Positions 44,421 to 56,093 of a stretch of DNA of 64,000 nucleotides are shown piece after piece. The position numbers and the translations under genes are program-made. The stretch comes from Gnetum montanum (Eukaryota; Streptophyta; Gnetopsida; Gnetales; Gnetaceae). The notes beneath the pieces were generated by a model. That model saw only the letters and a list, made by a program, of their open reading frames with translations. It did no database searches and was not told the origin of the DNA. The stretch covers positions 639,240 through 703,239 of the forward strand of contig MNCI01036463.1 in NCBI GenBank assembly GCA_015680685.1, read 5' to 3'. Position 1 is the first letter of the stretch; each line of letters begins with the position of its first letter.

Positions 44421-46436
44421 GCATTTGGCCTAATGAAGAAACTATTGGTTCTTTTAGTGGTCCAAGTCTTGTGACATTTCCTAAGTGAAAAGATAAGTGA
44501 GGATGCCATCATACCATTTTGGTTTACTAGGAACTTGTTCATTTATTACATAGGCAAAGAGAAGTTCATCAGGAAATTGATCAAAGAGTAGACTCTCCTC
44601 CTCTTTGTTGTCCCATTGTAACTGAGACAAGTGGTCAGTGACCATGTTATTAATTCCCTTTCAATCTATCATTATAAGATTGAACTCCTGTAAGATCACT
44701 AGCCACCATATGACATGCGAGCTCACTATTAGCTTATTTAGTAGGAAGTGAATGGCACTATGGTTGCTATCCACAAATACTTTGTATCTAAGCACATAGT
44801 GTATGAACTTCTCCAACGAATATACCACTATCATTAGCTTTCATAGTGTTGTGGTGTAGTTAAGTTGTGCATCCACAATGCTTTGGCTTTCATAGTGGAT
44901 GTAATAAGGATGTTTCTAATCATCCAACTACATAAGCACAGCTCCCAAGGCATAGTTCAATGCATCCATCATGATGTGAAATGGATAAGATTAGTTAGGT
45001 GCTTGTAGAATTTGAATTTCTACAAGCTTCCCTTTGAGTTGTTGGAATGTCTTTCACATTCCTTAGTCCATATGAATGGAGCATCTTTCTTTGTGAGCTC
45101 AACCAATAGTTTAATGATCTTAGAAAAATTCTCTATGAATTGCCGATAGTAACTAATGTGTCTAAGGAATGATTGAACATCTTTAATAATTTCCAGTTGG
45201 TGCCTTGGATGACTGTTATCTTTTAAAGATCCATCTTAATCCCTACTTATGAGATTCTATGCCCCAACAAAATGCCCTTCTAGACAATGAGATGGATCTT
45301 TTGCCAATTAAGCTGAAGATTGATCTTCACACATCTTTTAAGAACTTGCTCAAGACAGTCCAGGGCCTACTCAAATGTAGCACCATAGGTGGAGAAGTTT
45401 GTTATGAAGACTTCCACCCCATTATTGATTTACTACTAAAAAATGCTAAGGACAAGGCACTGGAAGGTTACAAGGGCATTTCATAGACCAAATGGCATTT
45501 TTTTGATATGCAAAAGTCCCCTAATGACTTGTGAATGTAGTCTTGGCCTAATCCTCTGATGCTATCTGAATCTAGTTATAACCACTATAACCATCCAGAA
45601 AGCTGTAATAGCAATGCCCAGAGAGAGTGTCCAATAATTGGTCCACAAATGGCAACCGAAAATGATCCTTGAACATTGCCATGTTTAATAGCTTGAAATC
45701 AATAAACATAATCCACTTTTTACCTTTTTTTGAGACAATTACAAGTGGGCTAACCCACTCACTATCTGCAATTGGATAGATGAACCTCGCCTTGAGGAGT
45801 TGTTCAATTTCCTCCTTGATGATCTACTTCAATTTGGGGTTTAGCTCTTACTACAGTGGCCCCTTTGGCTTGATGGAAAGATCAATATAGGTGTGATGTT
45901 GGCATATCCTAGGATCAATCCTAGGGAGTTCAAGATATGACCAAGCAAAGGCTATCAACCAATTGTTAACCATGTTTAGTAGTATCTTTTACTACTCAGG
46001 AGAAAGATTGACATTGATTATTATTGGCTTATCATTTTTTAGGAAAGCATACTCCATGCCAGCAAGTACAGTTTTTAACTCTAAAGGATTATGTTTGAAA
46101 TTTTTAGGGATTTTTTACTCTTCCTAATAAGTGTCATTAGATTCATCATTAGAGAGTTGGTGATGAACTTACTCTAGTTCATCCATGCCTTTAACATATG
46201 CACATGTTAAGCTCTCAGTTGGTTCCATGTAAAGTGTGTTGCTTTCAAGATCATTTGTTAGCCACTGGGTGCCCTCCTATTTTGTGGCTACTACATATAG
46301 GAACTTTTGGATTTCAAATTCATCTGCACACTATTTGCATACTTTGATTGATGTGCTTTTGATAGATTATAATTTTTACACATAGTGGCACCCTGTATCG
46401 CTATATGCAATGCATGGTCAATCGTTGTCCTCCCAA
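44421..46436 (-). pseudogene. RT and RNase H of element D
   Basis: Minus strand. RT pieces: SEWVSPLVIVSKK near 45760, LPFVDQLLDTLSGHCYYSFLDGYSGYN near 45650-45575. The catalytic F-M-D-D position reads FITN near 45395-45384. RNase H shows only QSIVDAQLNYTT near 44880. Upstream (46436-46130) is the linker that follows protease in element A (ALHIAIQGAT, equivalent to CIVYSDTG). No protease. Inactive. Confidence 0.75.
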
Positions 46437-47206
46437 TTACACTTGTGATGTACATTGGTATGGTTAAGTGTAACTGAGGCATTCGATTTTTATCATTTTA
46501 TATTTTATATTTTGGGTGCTTGAAATGTAGGTAAAAGGAATTTAATTAACTAATCTAAATTAATTAATTAACTACTTTTAACTAATCCTAACATAAGTAT
46601 CCATTCCCACTTTCCATACACATCCTAAACCCATGTATCCACTACTGGATGACCAAGTGCTATGCTACTGGGTGTACCAAGTAATAACACTGTTGGGATT
46701 ACCAAGTGAATACGTGTTACACTCGAAGTGGTCATACTTATGTGTGTAATATATCTAGCTTAATTGTCTCATTAACATAATAACTGGAAAATATTTAATA
46801 ATTAATTGAAAGCATTTAATAAATAATTGAAAACATTAAATGCATAAATAAAATAGCTAATCTATCCAAAGTGTTACAAGGTTTATTAGAAAGCTCATCT
46901 TTATTGCTGCACACAATATCGTGCTCTAGTACAACAATTGCTCAAATAAAGATCCATACACTCAATGACTCTTGCTGTGTGCACTTAGGAAAAAAATTCT
47001 ATCCTTCGAATGGAAAAAATGCAAGAGCTTTGAGACTACTAAAATCTAGACTTCCCATAAATGTAGCTGGTAGCCACGTATTTATAGGTGATGGATAGAC
47101 ATCGCATCAACGAGGCCTCGTTGACGTAGGTTGAGATGCATCGATGGGGCCTTGTGGATGAGGCCTCATCGACATGGTAGATGTACCACCTAAATACAAC
47201 TTTTCA
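46437..47206 (-). repeat. 5' LTR of element D
   Basis: Minus-strand LTR: start region TGTTGATATG near 47206, TATA box on the minus strand at 47086-47079, then family landmarks (gcacaaca, cttggtaatccc, ggaaagtgggaatgg, aaaatgataaaaatcg, catcacaagtgtaattggg). It ends abruptly near 46437 in U5, fused to post-protease sequence, so about 100-150 bp of LTR, primer site, gag and protease are gone. Confidence 0.75.
47079..47086 (-). promoter_or_regulatory. TATA box in 5' LTR of element D
   Basis: TATAAATA on the minus strand in cacctataaatacgtgg. Confidence 0.55.
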
Positions 47207-47569
47207 TATCAACAATAAGTTTAATTCATTAACAAATAAACACTAGAAGTAGTTTGTTATAGAAAAAAATTACTATCTATATTATTGATACAAGACTTGT
47301 TACATAAAATAACTGCCACTAATAACTCCAAATTATCATTGCAATTTTTAGGTATTTTTCTACCAAATTGATATTTTTTTGATAAAGATGTTTATTGGAG
47401 GCTATTCCAAAGATTCACATTCATGTAAAAGAAGGATAAGAACAAGACTATTATTTAACAGGATATTAGAGGTGAAATTTTTGTTTGAGGATATGATCAT
47501 AGTTCCAAAAGCTTAATGGAATGCAAAATTGAAGTGTGTGGAATACTTATAGATTAAATTGAAAGTGAT
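47207..47569. other. Spacer between elements D and E
   Basis: AT-rich, no coding or repeat feature recognised. The five bases before element E are gtgat. Confidence 0.5.
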
Positions 47570-48469
47570 TGATAAAATCATATAAAGTTTAAGATGTGAT
47601 ATTGTATCTATGATATTATTGCTTTGTTTATGTCATCATAGATATGATGTAGTGGATCTTGGTCTTCACTCTACATACCAGAAAACTTTGGTTCAACACT
47701 TAGGTAGATTTTTGCAATTTGTTTTCTTGATTTTACATTTAGTAGTATAGTGAATACCACAGTGTGGTGTTAAGCAATTGTATGGAGCTAGTGTTCATGT
47801 AAATTTTTCTTGGGCATAATTCATGGTAAAAAATAAAGATCGAGATTTTTTTCCACCATTGCATCATTCTACTTAGTTTACTTTACTTTACTTTACTTTT
47901 ACTTAGTTCATGTTTCTTACTTAGTTTTATTGTTACCTTTTAATATATTTACTTTAATTAAGTCATTTACTATTTCTAAGTACTTTACTTTTCTATTGTT
48001 CATTAGTATGGTAGTATAAGTACGACTGGTTTTGAACATATAAGTGTAATCGTTTGATAATTTTAGTAGTGTTATTACTTGGTTTACCCAATAACATAAC
48101 ACTTGGTAATCCCAGTGATAGTTGCATTAGCCCAAGACATGAATGGTAAACCAAGAACAAATACTTATTTCCTATAGGCTAGAATAGTTTCTTTACTTGC
48201 ATTACACTTAGACTTAGATTCCATCACCCTATTTTCCTCATGTTTACATTAGTCTTAGTTTGAGCCAACAACATTAATCTATCATATGGCTCATTGAGAG
48301 TTAAACCATACAACTTACACTTCACTAACACAAAGTGAGAAGACAATGATGACAAACTAAACCTCAAGTACTAGTGAATCTACATTGGCCATCCAAAAAT
48401 TATGATAAGGTCTCATGTGTACACATGTAACTTATATGGTGGAGTGTTGGAATATCCAACTACTCATCA
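47570..48469 (+). repeat. 5' LTR of element E
   Basis: Starts TGATAAAATCATATA, matching the 3' copy at 59085, and ends actcatca before the primer site. It contains repeated tttactttac runs at 47875-47905 and the family landmarks (cttggtttaccca, cttggtaatccc, gagttaaaccatacaac). Confidence 0.82.
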
Positions 48470-48470
48470 T

Positions 48471-48488
48471 TGGTGTTGTTTCTAGGGA
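48471..48488 (+). other. Primer-binding site of element E
   Basis: tggtgttgtttctaggga, one base after the LTR, at the same position as the element A primer site and reducible to the tRNA-Asp complement mainly by C-to-T changes. Confidence 0.55.
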
Positions 48489-48610
48489 TATATCAATCTT
48501 CACTAACTAGTTGATATTATAAAGTTCATTATATTAAAAGTAATTAAGAAAATCCTTCATTATTAAACTAATTTTTCTAAAGTACACACTTAAGGCATTA
48601 AACATCTAAT

Positions 48611-50450
48611 ATGGCTTCTACAAATAAAGATAAATCACCACTTGCTAATGAAATTCATAAGAGTCATGATAAGAGATATGATAAAGAAGACTAAAGTGTG
48701 CCCCATGGAAACTAGAATTTCCTACAGTTACACTAACCCATAGTATCTTGATTTCATATTTATATTTCACTAGGATGAACAAATAATATGGAGAGATTTA
48801 TAGAGTAACATTGATTTGCCTCTAGAACATTCTACACTATTCATGTTGCAAGCAACCCTCATAAAGTCAAACCTTGCCCTTGTGCAAGAAGGGTACTACA
48901 TCACAAAGCATATGACTAGGCCACACCAACCAATAGAAGCTTAGGTAAGAAGGGATGCTACTATGAAGACAAGGCATGAGCTTGAAAAAGAAAAGAAAGT
49001 ACCACAAATAATTATCCTAGAGGAAAGAGAAGATGTTATGTTTCATATAAAGAAATTTTATCAAACCCATGGATCTTAATCCCAAACACTAGTCATCTAT
49101 CAAAGATCCTTTTCAAAATACAAATGCATTTAGCTCTTGTAGAAATACCTAGAGGAGATAAGGAAGAATCTAGATTTAGGAGGAACTTAAGGCCTAAAAC
49201 CTCTACTAAATCGAAAAGGAACAAATCAAGGAGTCATAGAAGGAAAACTAGCTAACACGATTTTCCAACTTCCTCCTCCTCCTCCATAGACTCATCTAGA
49301 GGGTATAATAAGAGAGAAAGAAAAATGAGGGATCATGATAGGGAGAGAAAAAGGGATCTTGAGAGACATAAGCATCATAGAAGACATCCTGATGAAGAAG
49401 AAGATGATTATGAGCAAAGAAGAGAAAGAATTAGATACAAAGAGAGAGAGTGTGTTATGAGCATAAAAGGGATCACCATTATAATAAAGTTCACAAACAT
49501 GAAGATCATGAAGAACCCCTATTGGTCACTTGCAACATGATTAACATCAAAGAAGAAATGTATATTTCTACCAGGCATGTAAGAAATAGTCACATCAAGT
49601 GAATAGACATGAATAATATTCCCAAATTTGAAGGTAGATACAATGCCCACAATACTATCTTCAAGCCTTCCACAATGTTTGTGTCCTATAAAACATTAAA
49701 AGAATTGGAAAAAATTAAATTTATTTTCTAGCACACATAAAGAAAGTGGAGAGTTGGTATGAATCCTTAGAACTAGAATTTACTCAAAGATGAAGTATCA
49801 TGTTAGATCTCTTCAATGAAAAATATCAAATTTATTCTAGAGTGTTCAATTTGAGAATAGCAAGGGACACATGAATCCCTTGATGTGATAATGGATAGAT
49901 ACTATTCCTTGTTACATAGGTGCCCATGCCATGGATTTTCTCAAAGGAAGCAACTATGACACATTGTTGATGGGATACAAAACAAGACAGGAGAAATCCT
50001 TGGGGTATATGCCCAAGGTAGGTTATTAGAGATGATAGATCATCGTATTTAAAGACTTATTGACCAAGTGGCAAAAGAAGAAGAAGATTTTAAAAAAATA
50101 AAATTATTTGAAGAATATAATAGAGATTTCGCCATTAGAAAAAGGGATGTGAGAATATGTGAATTGCAAAAGGAGGAAACATTAGAGGATACGATCCAAT
50201 GAAATACTATCTATTTAGAAATCAATTAATGGCATAGCAATCAAGGTAGAGAAAATGTGGGATTCTATAGATGAGAAATATGCCACTACATTAAAGATAG
50301 TAGAGGAAAATACTAAACAAGCCCTACATTGAAGTAAAGACAAGAAGTAAAGAAGAGACAATGGGCAAGAACAATACAAAATAAAGAAAATGTTACTGTT
50401 GTAGAGGAAGTAATAACTTTAGTTTAGAAGATGATGAAGAATATAAAGCA
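48611..50450 (+). pseudogene. gag of element E
   Basis: Likely start at ATG 48611 (MASTNKDKSPLANEIHKSHDK). A highly charged Arg/Asp/His segment lies at 49325-49460 (RDHDRERKRDLERHKHHRRH), then capsid blocks NNIPKFEGRYN near 49612, RYYSLLHRCPCHGFSQ near 49895, and VYAQGRLLEMIDH near 50009. These parallel 2150-2620 of element A. Stops and several frame changes. Confidence 0.7.
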
Positions 50451-51530
50451 TTTTAGTATGGACATCCTAAGGAATGTTGCCCTATTATGGTTCAATTATA
50501 TGAGTCTAAGATGTATGTACTTAACCCTAAATTCATCAAGAATTAAATGTCTAAAACATTACTTTATCTACAAGGTAACTTTAGATAGCCCTATCAACAA
50601 AATACTATCCTAGTGGATCATATCCTAAATCATAAGAACAATATTAGCAGCAATGGAAACAACCACAAGCATGGGTAATTGCACTACCAATGCAATAATA
50701 TCCATATAGGCAACATTATCCTTATAGATATTATGTTCAACATTAAATGTTTCAAAGGAATACTTCAATCCATGATTCCTCTCACTACTACCCACCAGAA
50801 TATCATCAACCCACTACTTGATGAATGGATCCAAATTATTACATACCTCAACTAGTAGTTTGTTCCTCACTTCAAACTCCTAACTCCTTATACTAGTACT
50901 GTCACCGATCATGCAAAGAGAGGTGTCGACCTAGCCACAATAAAAGAGTGCCACTAGGGCAGTAACTACATAAGAGGATGTAGTCACAAGTGAATCAAAA
51001 GCTAGGAAACATCATTATTTTAAGACAAGTCCAAAAAAGGTTCAAAGGATCAAGACTTCACCTAACTTTACCTCATCCATACACCCTCCTCCAAAGAACA
51101 TTATGCTTCGAATACCTACCAACAAGAAAGTCACTACTATCATGCTCACATAAACAATTACACATTGGATTAAAGTAAGAGCACTTTTGAATAAGAGAAT
51201 AGATCCTAGGAGTCCCTTAGCTTATCTTCAAATAGAAATACATAAACCATTCAAAGCTCTCTTGGATTCTAGGTCAAGAGTAAATCTAATTTCAAAAGAT
51301 ATGTACAAGGCTTGTAAACTACCCCTACTTAATAAGAGCAACATCTAATTAGAGCTTGCAAACCAATCCATTATTGTTCCACTTGGACAAGTGGAAGATG
51401 TTATTACTACCAGCAATAGTTGGTCCGATTTTGCTAACTTCTTAGTCATCCATATGGAAAAGAATAAAGGAAAGAACATGGCTTAGTACTATATATGTTA
51501 AGCTTGGAATTAGAGGCTTGTCCTTAGAAA
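50451..51530 (+). pseudogene. gag tail and protease of element E
   Basis: A Tyr/Gln/Pro-rich linker (50640-50900) precedes protease at 51230-51530. The catalytic DSG is changed to DSR (51265-51273), a single G-to-A change. The following VNLISKDMYKACKLPLLNKSN and LELANQSIIVPLGQVEDV match the element A protease closely. Without the Gly of the active-site loop the enzyme would not work. Confidence 0.75.
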
Positions 51531-52740
51531 TCTCCAAGGAAGATGAATTTGGAATCATTCAAAGATATAGAGCTCCATGTATTGCATATAATGATAATGG
51601 GTACAATTGTGTGCAAAAAATTTGAACTACAAAAGATAATGCCATCACAACACGCAATGAATGTAGAGAAGACATATGTGTACAAAAGTGTTGCAACAAC
51701 CACTAAACAAGAAGATATCCAATGGTTGATAACTAAAGAAAAAACCAAGTCTAATATGTGCATAGATTTGACAAACAAAATTACAAGTGCAAATCTCAAA
51801 GAAATTGATAAGTTCAAATGGTTGGAAAGAAAACCTCCTCACATCGAATTACAGTAAGAGGAAGCTATTGAAGAGTGAAGATTAGAAATACAAGAGACAT
51901 ATGAACTAGAATCCTTAGAACAAAAAGCCCTATTTAATATGCTTGAATATACCTTTCTAAACAATAAAAAACTGGTAATTATAAATATCACACTTAACAA
52001 AGAATAAAAGAGAAATTTATTGAAGGTGGTAAATAAATGGCCAACTGCATTTCCATGGTCTTATGATGAGATCATTGAAATTAATTCTTACATTTTTCAA
52101 CATCAAATCTATACAGATCTAACTATCAAAGTGCACCACCAACCTTAAATAAGGTTAACCCCAAAGCTTAAGGAAGTTAAAAAAGAATTAGAAAAATTAT
52201 TAAAAGCATGGTTCATCTATCTAATAGTAGATAGTGAATGGGTTAGTCCATTAGCTATTATATGAAATAAATATGGCAAGTGGAGGGTTTGCATTAATTC
52301 TAAATTATTAAACATGGCAACATTCAAGGACCATTTCCCATTGACATTTGTTGACCAAGTCCTAGATGTCATAGTAGGACACTAGTATTAGAGCTTTATA
52401 GATGGCTATAATGGGTATAGTCAAATTTGCATTACATAAAAAGACTAAGAAAAGACCACATTCACTATTCCATTGGCAACATTCACATACAAGTAGATGT
52501 TCTTTGGCTTGTGTAATGCACCCACTACATTTTAGAGGTTGGTACTTAGCATCTTCCAAAAGAAAATTGGAAATGAATTTGAAGTCTTTATGGATAACTT
52601 CTTCACATATGGGCTATATTTTAAACAATCCTTGGATCATTTGCAACAAGTACTAAAACAACGTGTAGAAACCAATCTAAAGCTCAATTACCAAAAAAGT
52701 CATCTCACAAAGTATAGAGGTAGATCTTAAGAAGATTAGA
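51531..52740 (+). pseudogene. Reverse transcriptase of element E
   Basis: Linker to 52060, then RT blocks: DSEWVSPLAII near 52232, KWRVCINSKLLNMATFKDHFPLTFVDQVLD near 52279-52370, DGYNGYSQI near 52400, FGLCNAPTTF near 52503. The catalytic motif is FMDN at 52587-52598 (FMDD expected), so the second Asp is lost. NYQKSHLTKY follows. Confidence 0.8.
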
Positions 52741-53135
52741 GTCATCCTAAATATTATACAAAGGCCAAAAATTGTCAAAGATGTTATATCATTTCTAGAC
52801 CATATAGGATATTACAAAAGATTTATTAAAATTTTTTCCAAGATTGCAAAACCACTAGCAGAGCTAACTAAGAAAGATGCATCATTTCTATGGATAAAGC
52901 AATGTGATAAAGCATTTAAAACTTTAAATTAGAAAGTAATTAAGACACCAATCCTTTGAGCTCTAGACTGGTCAAAGTCTTTCCACATTATGATGGATGC
53001 TTTAAACTATGCATTGGGAGTAGTACTAACTCAACTAAACAAGTAGAGAAAACCCTATTATATACACTATGTTAGTCAAAGCATCATTGAGGCACAACTT
53101 AACTACACTACAACAAAAAAAGTGATAATGACCAT
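52741..53135 (+). pseudogene. RNase H of element E
   Basis: KRFIKIFSKIAKPLAELTKKDASFLW precedes in pieces near 52815-52900; RNase H core ALDWSKSFHIMMDALNYALGVVLTQLN at 52960-53040, and QSIIEAQLNYTT at 53075-53115. It stops at a deletion joint near 53135. Confidence 0.75.
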
Positions 53136-53830
53136 GGAGTGAAGCACAAAATAACTACACCATACCACCCTCAAGACAATGATCAAGTAGAAGTGACCAA
53201 CTAGGAGATCACAAGAATATTACCTAGAATAATTAGTCATTATAGGAAGGATTGGAGCATGAAACTTAATGATGCTCTATGGGTGTTTAGATCCACCTAG
53301 AAACATCCTATAGGGTATGAATTAGTTTTAGTAAACTATGTATGTTACCAATCCAAGAGGAACTCAATACCCTTTCCACCACCAATATACTTGACCTTGA
53401 TTTAAGCTTAGCTCAAAGAGAACACCTCATGAATCTTAATCTTCTAGACAAAAATTGATTGGTAATCCAAATAAGTAATGATATTTACAAAAAATTCTCT
53501 AAATATAAGCATGATGTCAAGATATGAGAAGTATCAATTAAACTAGGCAATAAAGTCCTCTATTATAATCCTAGCCATGTTCCACAAAAGGCTAAGTTAC
53601 AAACCTTATGAGAAAGATCCTACATCATCCATGCTACGTATTAATTTGGTGCCATGCAGATCTATCATGCAACAATCCCACAGAAGCTAATTCTTGTCAA
53701 TATTCAACAAGTCAAGTCATACCATAACTTTCCTTACTCTTGCAAGGACTCTAACTTCTCTACTAAGTAGTTTACCACCCTGTCAATCTTCAAGATATCC
53801 ATGTCTCATAATAGTCATGGGGGTATCAAA
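53136..53830 (+). pseudogene. Integrase remnant of element E
   Basis: Only the last part of the catalytic core and the C-terminal part remain: HGVKHKITTPYHPQDNDQVEVT near 53130-53195, LPRIISHYRKDWSMKLNDALWVF near 53220-53290, and a decayed tail to about 53830. The zinc finger and first two catalytic aspartates are lost in a deletion of more than 1 kb relative to element A. Confidence 0.75.
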
Positions 53831-56093
53831 TTTGTCATTATGCAAAAATTTTCCTTCTAATATTTTTTTTACTTTTTAATTTTCCTATTTTTCTACTTTT
53901 TACTTTTTATCTTTTTCCTTTTCTTATCAATTTCTACATTCTTTTATACTTTTTCCATTTCTTAATCATTTCTATTCTTTAATATCTTTTAAATTCTTTT
54001 ATACATTCTCCATTCTTATCATTTTTCCATTCTTTTCATTTTTCTATAATTTTTCATCATCCATCTTATAGATATTTCTATAAAACAAGATGTAGTCCCA
54101 ATAATGTGAATTTGATCCTATATTATGAAATCATTGAGTATTGATTCTATATACAGTGAGACCACATTGTCTATCCACTCATTTCTAATAATAATAGTTC
54201 CTTACCATGGACATAATGATATTCTTTCTATAATAAAGCTAAATTAAACTTGTGGTTATTATGCTTGGATAGAAAAGTAAAGAACCAAGTGGGAATGGAA
54301 AGGGTGTGACATCAAGGGTACTTGAGGATTCTTTAAGGCTACTACATATCTCTTATTTTTTTAAAAGTTGTATCATTCACTTGAGTTCTAACGAAAAATG
54401 AAAGTATGTATAAAATAAGTATTGCCTTACCATGTCCCTAGAAAGACATTTTATCCATACCTGAAGGTAGTCTTCTGGTAAGGTTGACACAATAATAATC
54501 TAATAAACATAGAATAAAAATTTTTGGAATTTCCACAAGAAAGACATGTTACTCATCCTTGAAGGTTGATAACTTCTCATAAATTTCAAGGTTTCCTAGA
54601 CTCACATTGCTTATGGGGCTAGAAAAACATGTTACCCATTCCTAAAGGCACTCCGTTGTCTAATGGTTAAGTCTCCTTTAAAAAATAAAGTGTGTAATTA
54701 ATAAACTACTTCCTTGAACTTCATGGCCAAGTGTTAATACTTCTTGTAGTTGTGATAGACTTAAGGTTGCTAGTTTTGAGTTGATGCAATGCGATGTCAC
54801 TAGCTTGTGATATGGATTTTGTCTAAATATTGAACAGAAAGGCTAATGATTGCTTTAACCATTTATTACATACAAAAATTCATTATGCCTATGATAATAC
54901 ATCACACGTGCCAATTTCTGAAATCCTTTGCTACTCCCATTCCATCTTACTATTATATATAATCATAATTTAGTGGTTTTGTGTAATATAGTGTTATCTT
55001 CTCATTCATGTAATACTAACATGTGCATTTTGGAAGATAGGTATGTTTTACATCCAACTCCTTGAGTCCCTATGGACACTTGTGGGTGTGGTTATATAGG
55101 GCACTAAGGGCTGGAGTCTGCTTTGCAAAGGACCCACTTGTATAACTCTTATGATTCATACTTGTTGACTAATTCCACATCATCTTGTGGCTTTGGAATG
55201 TTTAAACCATCAATTTTACTTTCATACATACTCATAACTTATCACACTTTCAGAAATTCCTATCAATCATCTTCTATATACCTCATTAACTTACTTTACC
55301 AAAGATTCCTTTTTTCATAAACTTTTATTGCCAAATTTTTATATTTTGAGCATCATCCATGATCAAGAATCCTTTAGACCACCTTTACATCTTCCAAATT
55401 ATCCATTTAATTCAATTTTTCCATCACAAATTACTCAAAATTCAAAACTTTTCTAGGGTGATGTTGTAGATATGATGTATTAGGCCCTAATAGATCATAG
55501 TTCTGATGTTACTACCACAAAAATCTATATATATGCATGAGGAGTTAGAAATGTTTCATTCTTCTCATTTGATGCATAGGGAGTTCATGTCATTTTTCTA
55601 ACCCCTTGACAACCACACTTTCAAACTTCATAACTTTCTTACCATAACTCTAATATGCGTGATTCTTGAATCCTCTTGATCATGAGGTGATCAACTTAGT
55701 CATGGGGGAGAGCACTGTGCATAGGTTGTGCAATTTGAGCAAGATTTTTCTAACGCTGAAGGAGTACATTAAGGGAAAGATTAATAATAAACAATCAAAT
55801 ATTAATCAAATAATTGAATAAAAGTTAACAAACTTAATCATCCCTCCTAATTACCCATTTGAATATATAATAAGCAAGAGAATAACAATTGTGAGAGGCT
55901 ATTATAATTAAAAGATATAACGAATAAGGATTTCCTTTTGAAATTATTTTAACTTTGCAATTATAATAAGAGCTATAAAGTAATAATAAGGATAAATTTT
56001 TATTGAATCCAGGAATCCAAGAATGGATTATGAACTATTAGGAACTTATTCAAAATCCTTGGATAATCTTAAGAAAATCCTTTATGCTTATAG
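53831..56093 (+). other. 3' untranslated and internal promoter region of element E
   Basis: T-rich tract at 53850-54060, as in A and D. A roughly 90- to 100-bp unit with agaaagacatgttactcatccttgaagg is repeated three times at 54430-54650. Further landmarks (cttgtgggtgtgg... gcaaaggacccacttgtataactc) match A, C and F. The internal TATA box is at 55526. A polypurine-like ttagtcatgggggagag is at 55695-55712. Confidence 0.55.
55526..55534 (+). promoter_or_regulatory. Internal TATA box upstream of third ORF, element E
   Basis: TATATATAT in aaatctatatatatgcatg, 568 bp before the ORF start. Upstream, the 13-mer tagatatgatgta (near 55466) is identical to one in this element's LTR U3 (near 47640; 59155-59168 is slightly changed). 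Confidence 0.5.

Larger units (their letters stand above)
37432..47206 (-). mobile_element. Element D: minus-strand A-family gypsy element
   Basis: Read on the minus strand: LTR (47206-46437), then RT, RNase H, integrase, untranslated region, third ORF (41102-38272), polypurine tract and a 3' LTR cut short at 37432. Gag and protease are missing because the LTR is joined directly to sequence that follows protease in element A (junction near 46437). All frames are decayed. Confidence 0.8.
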
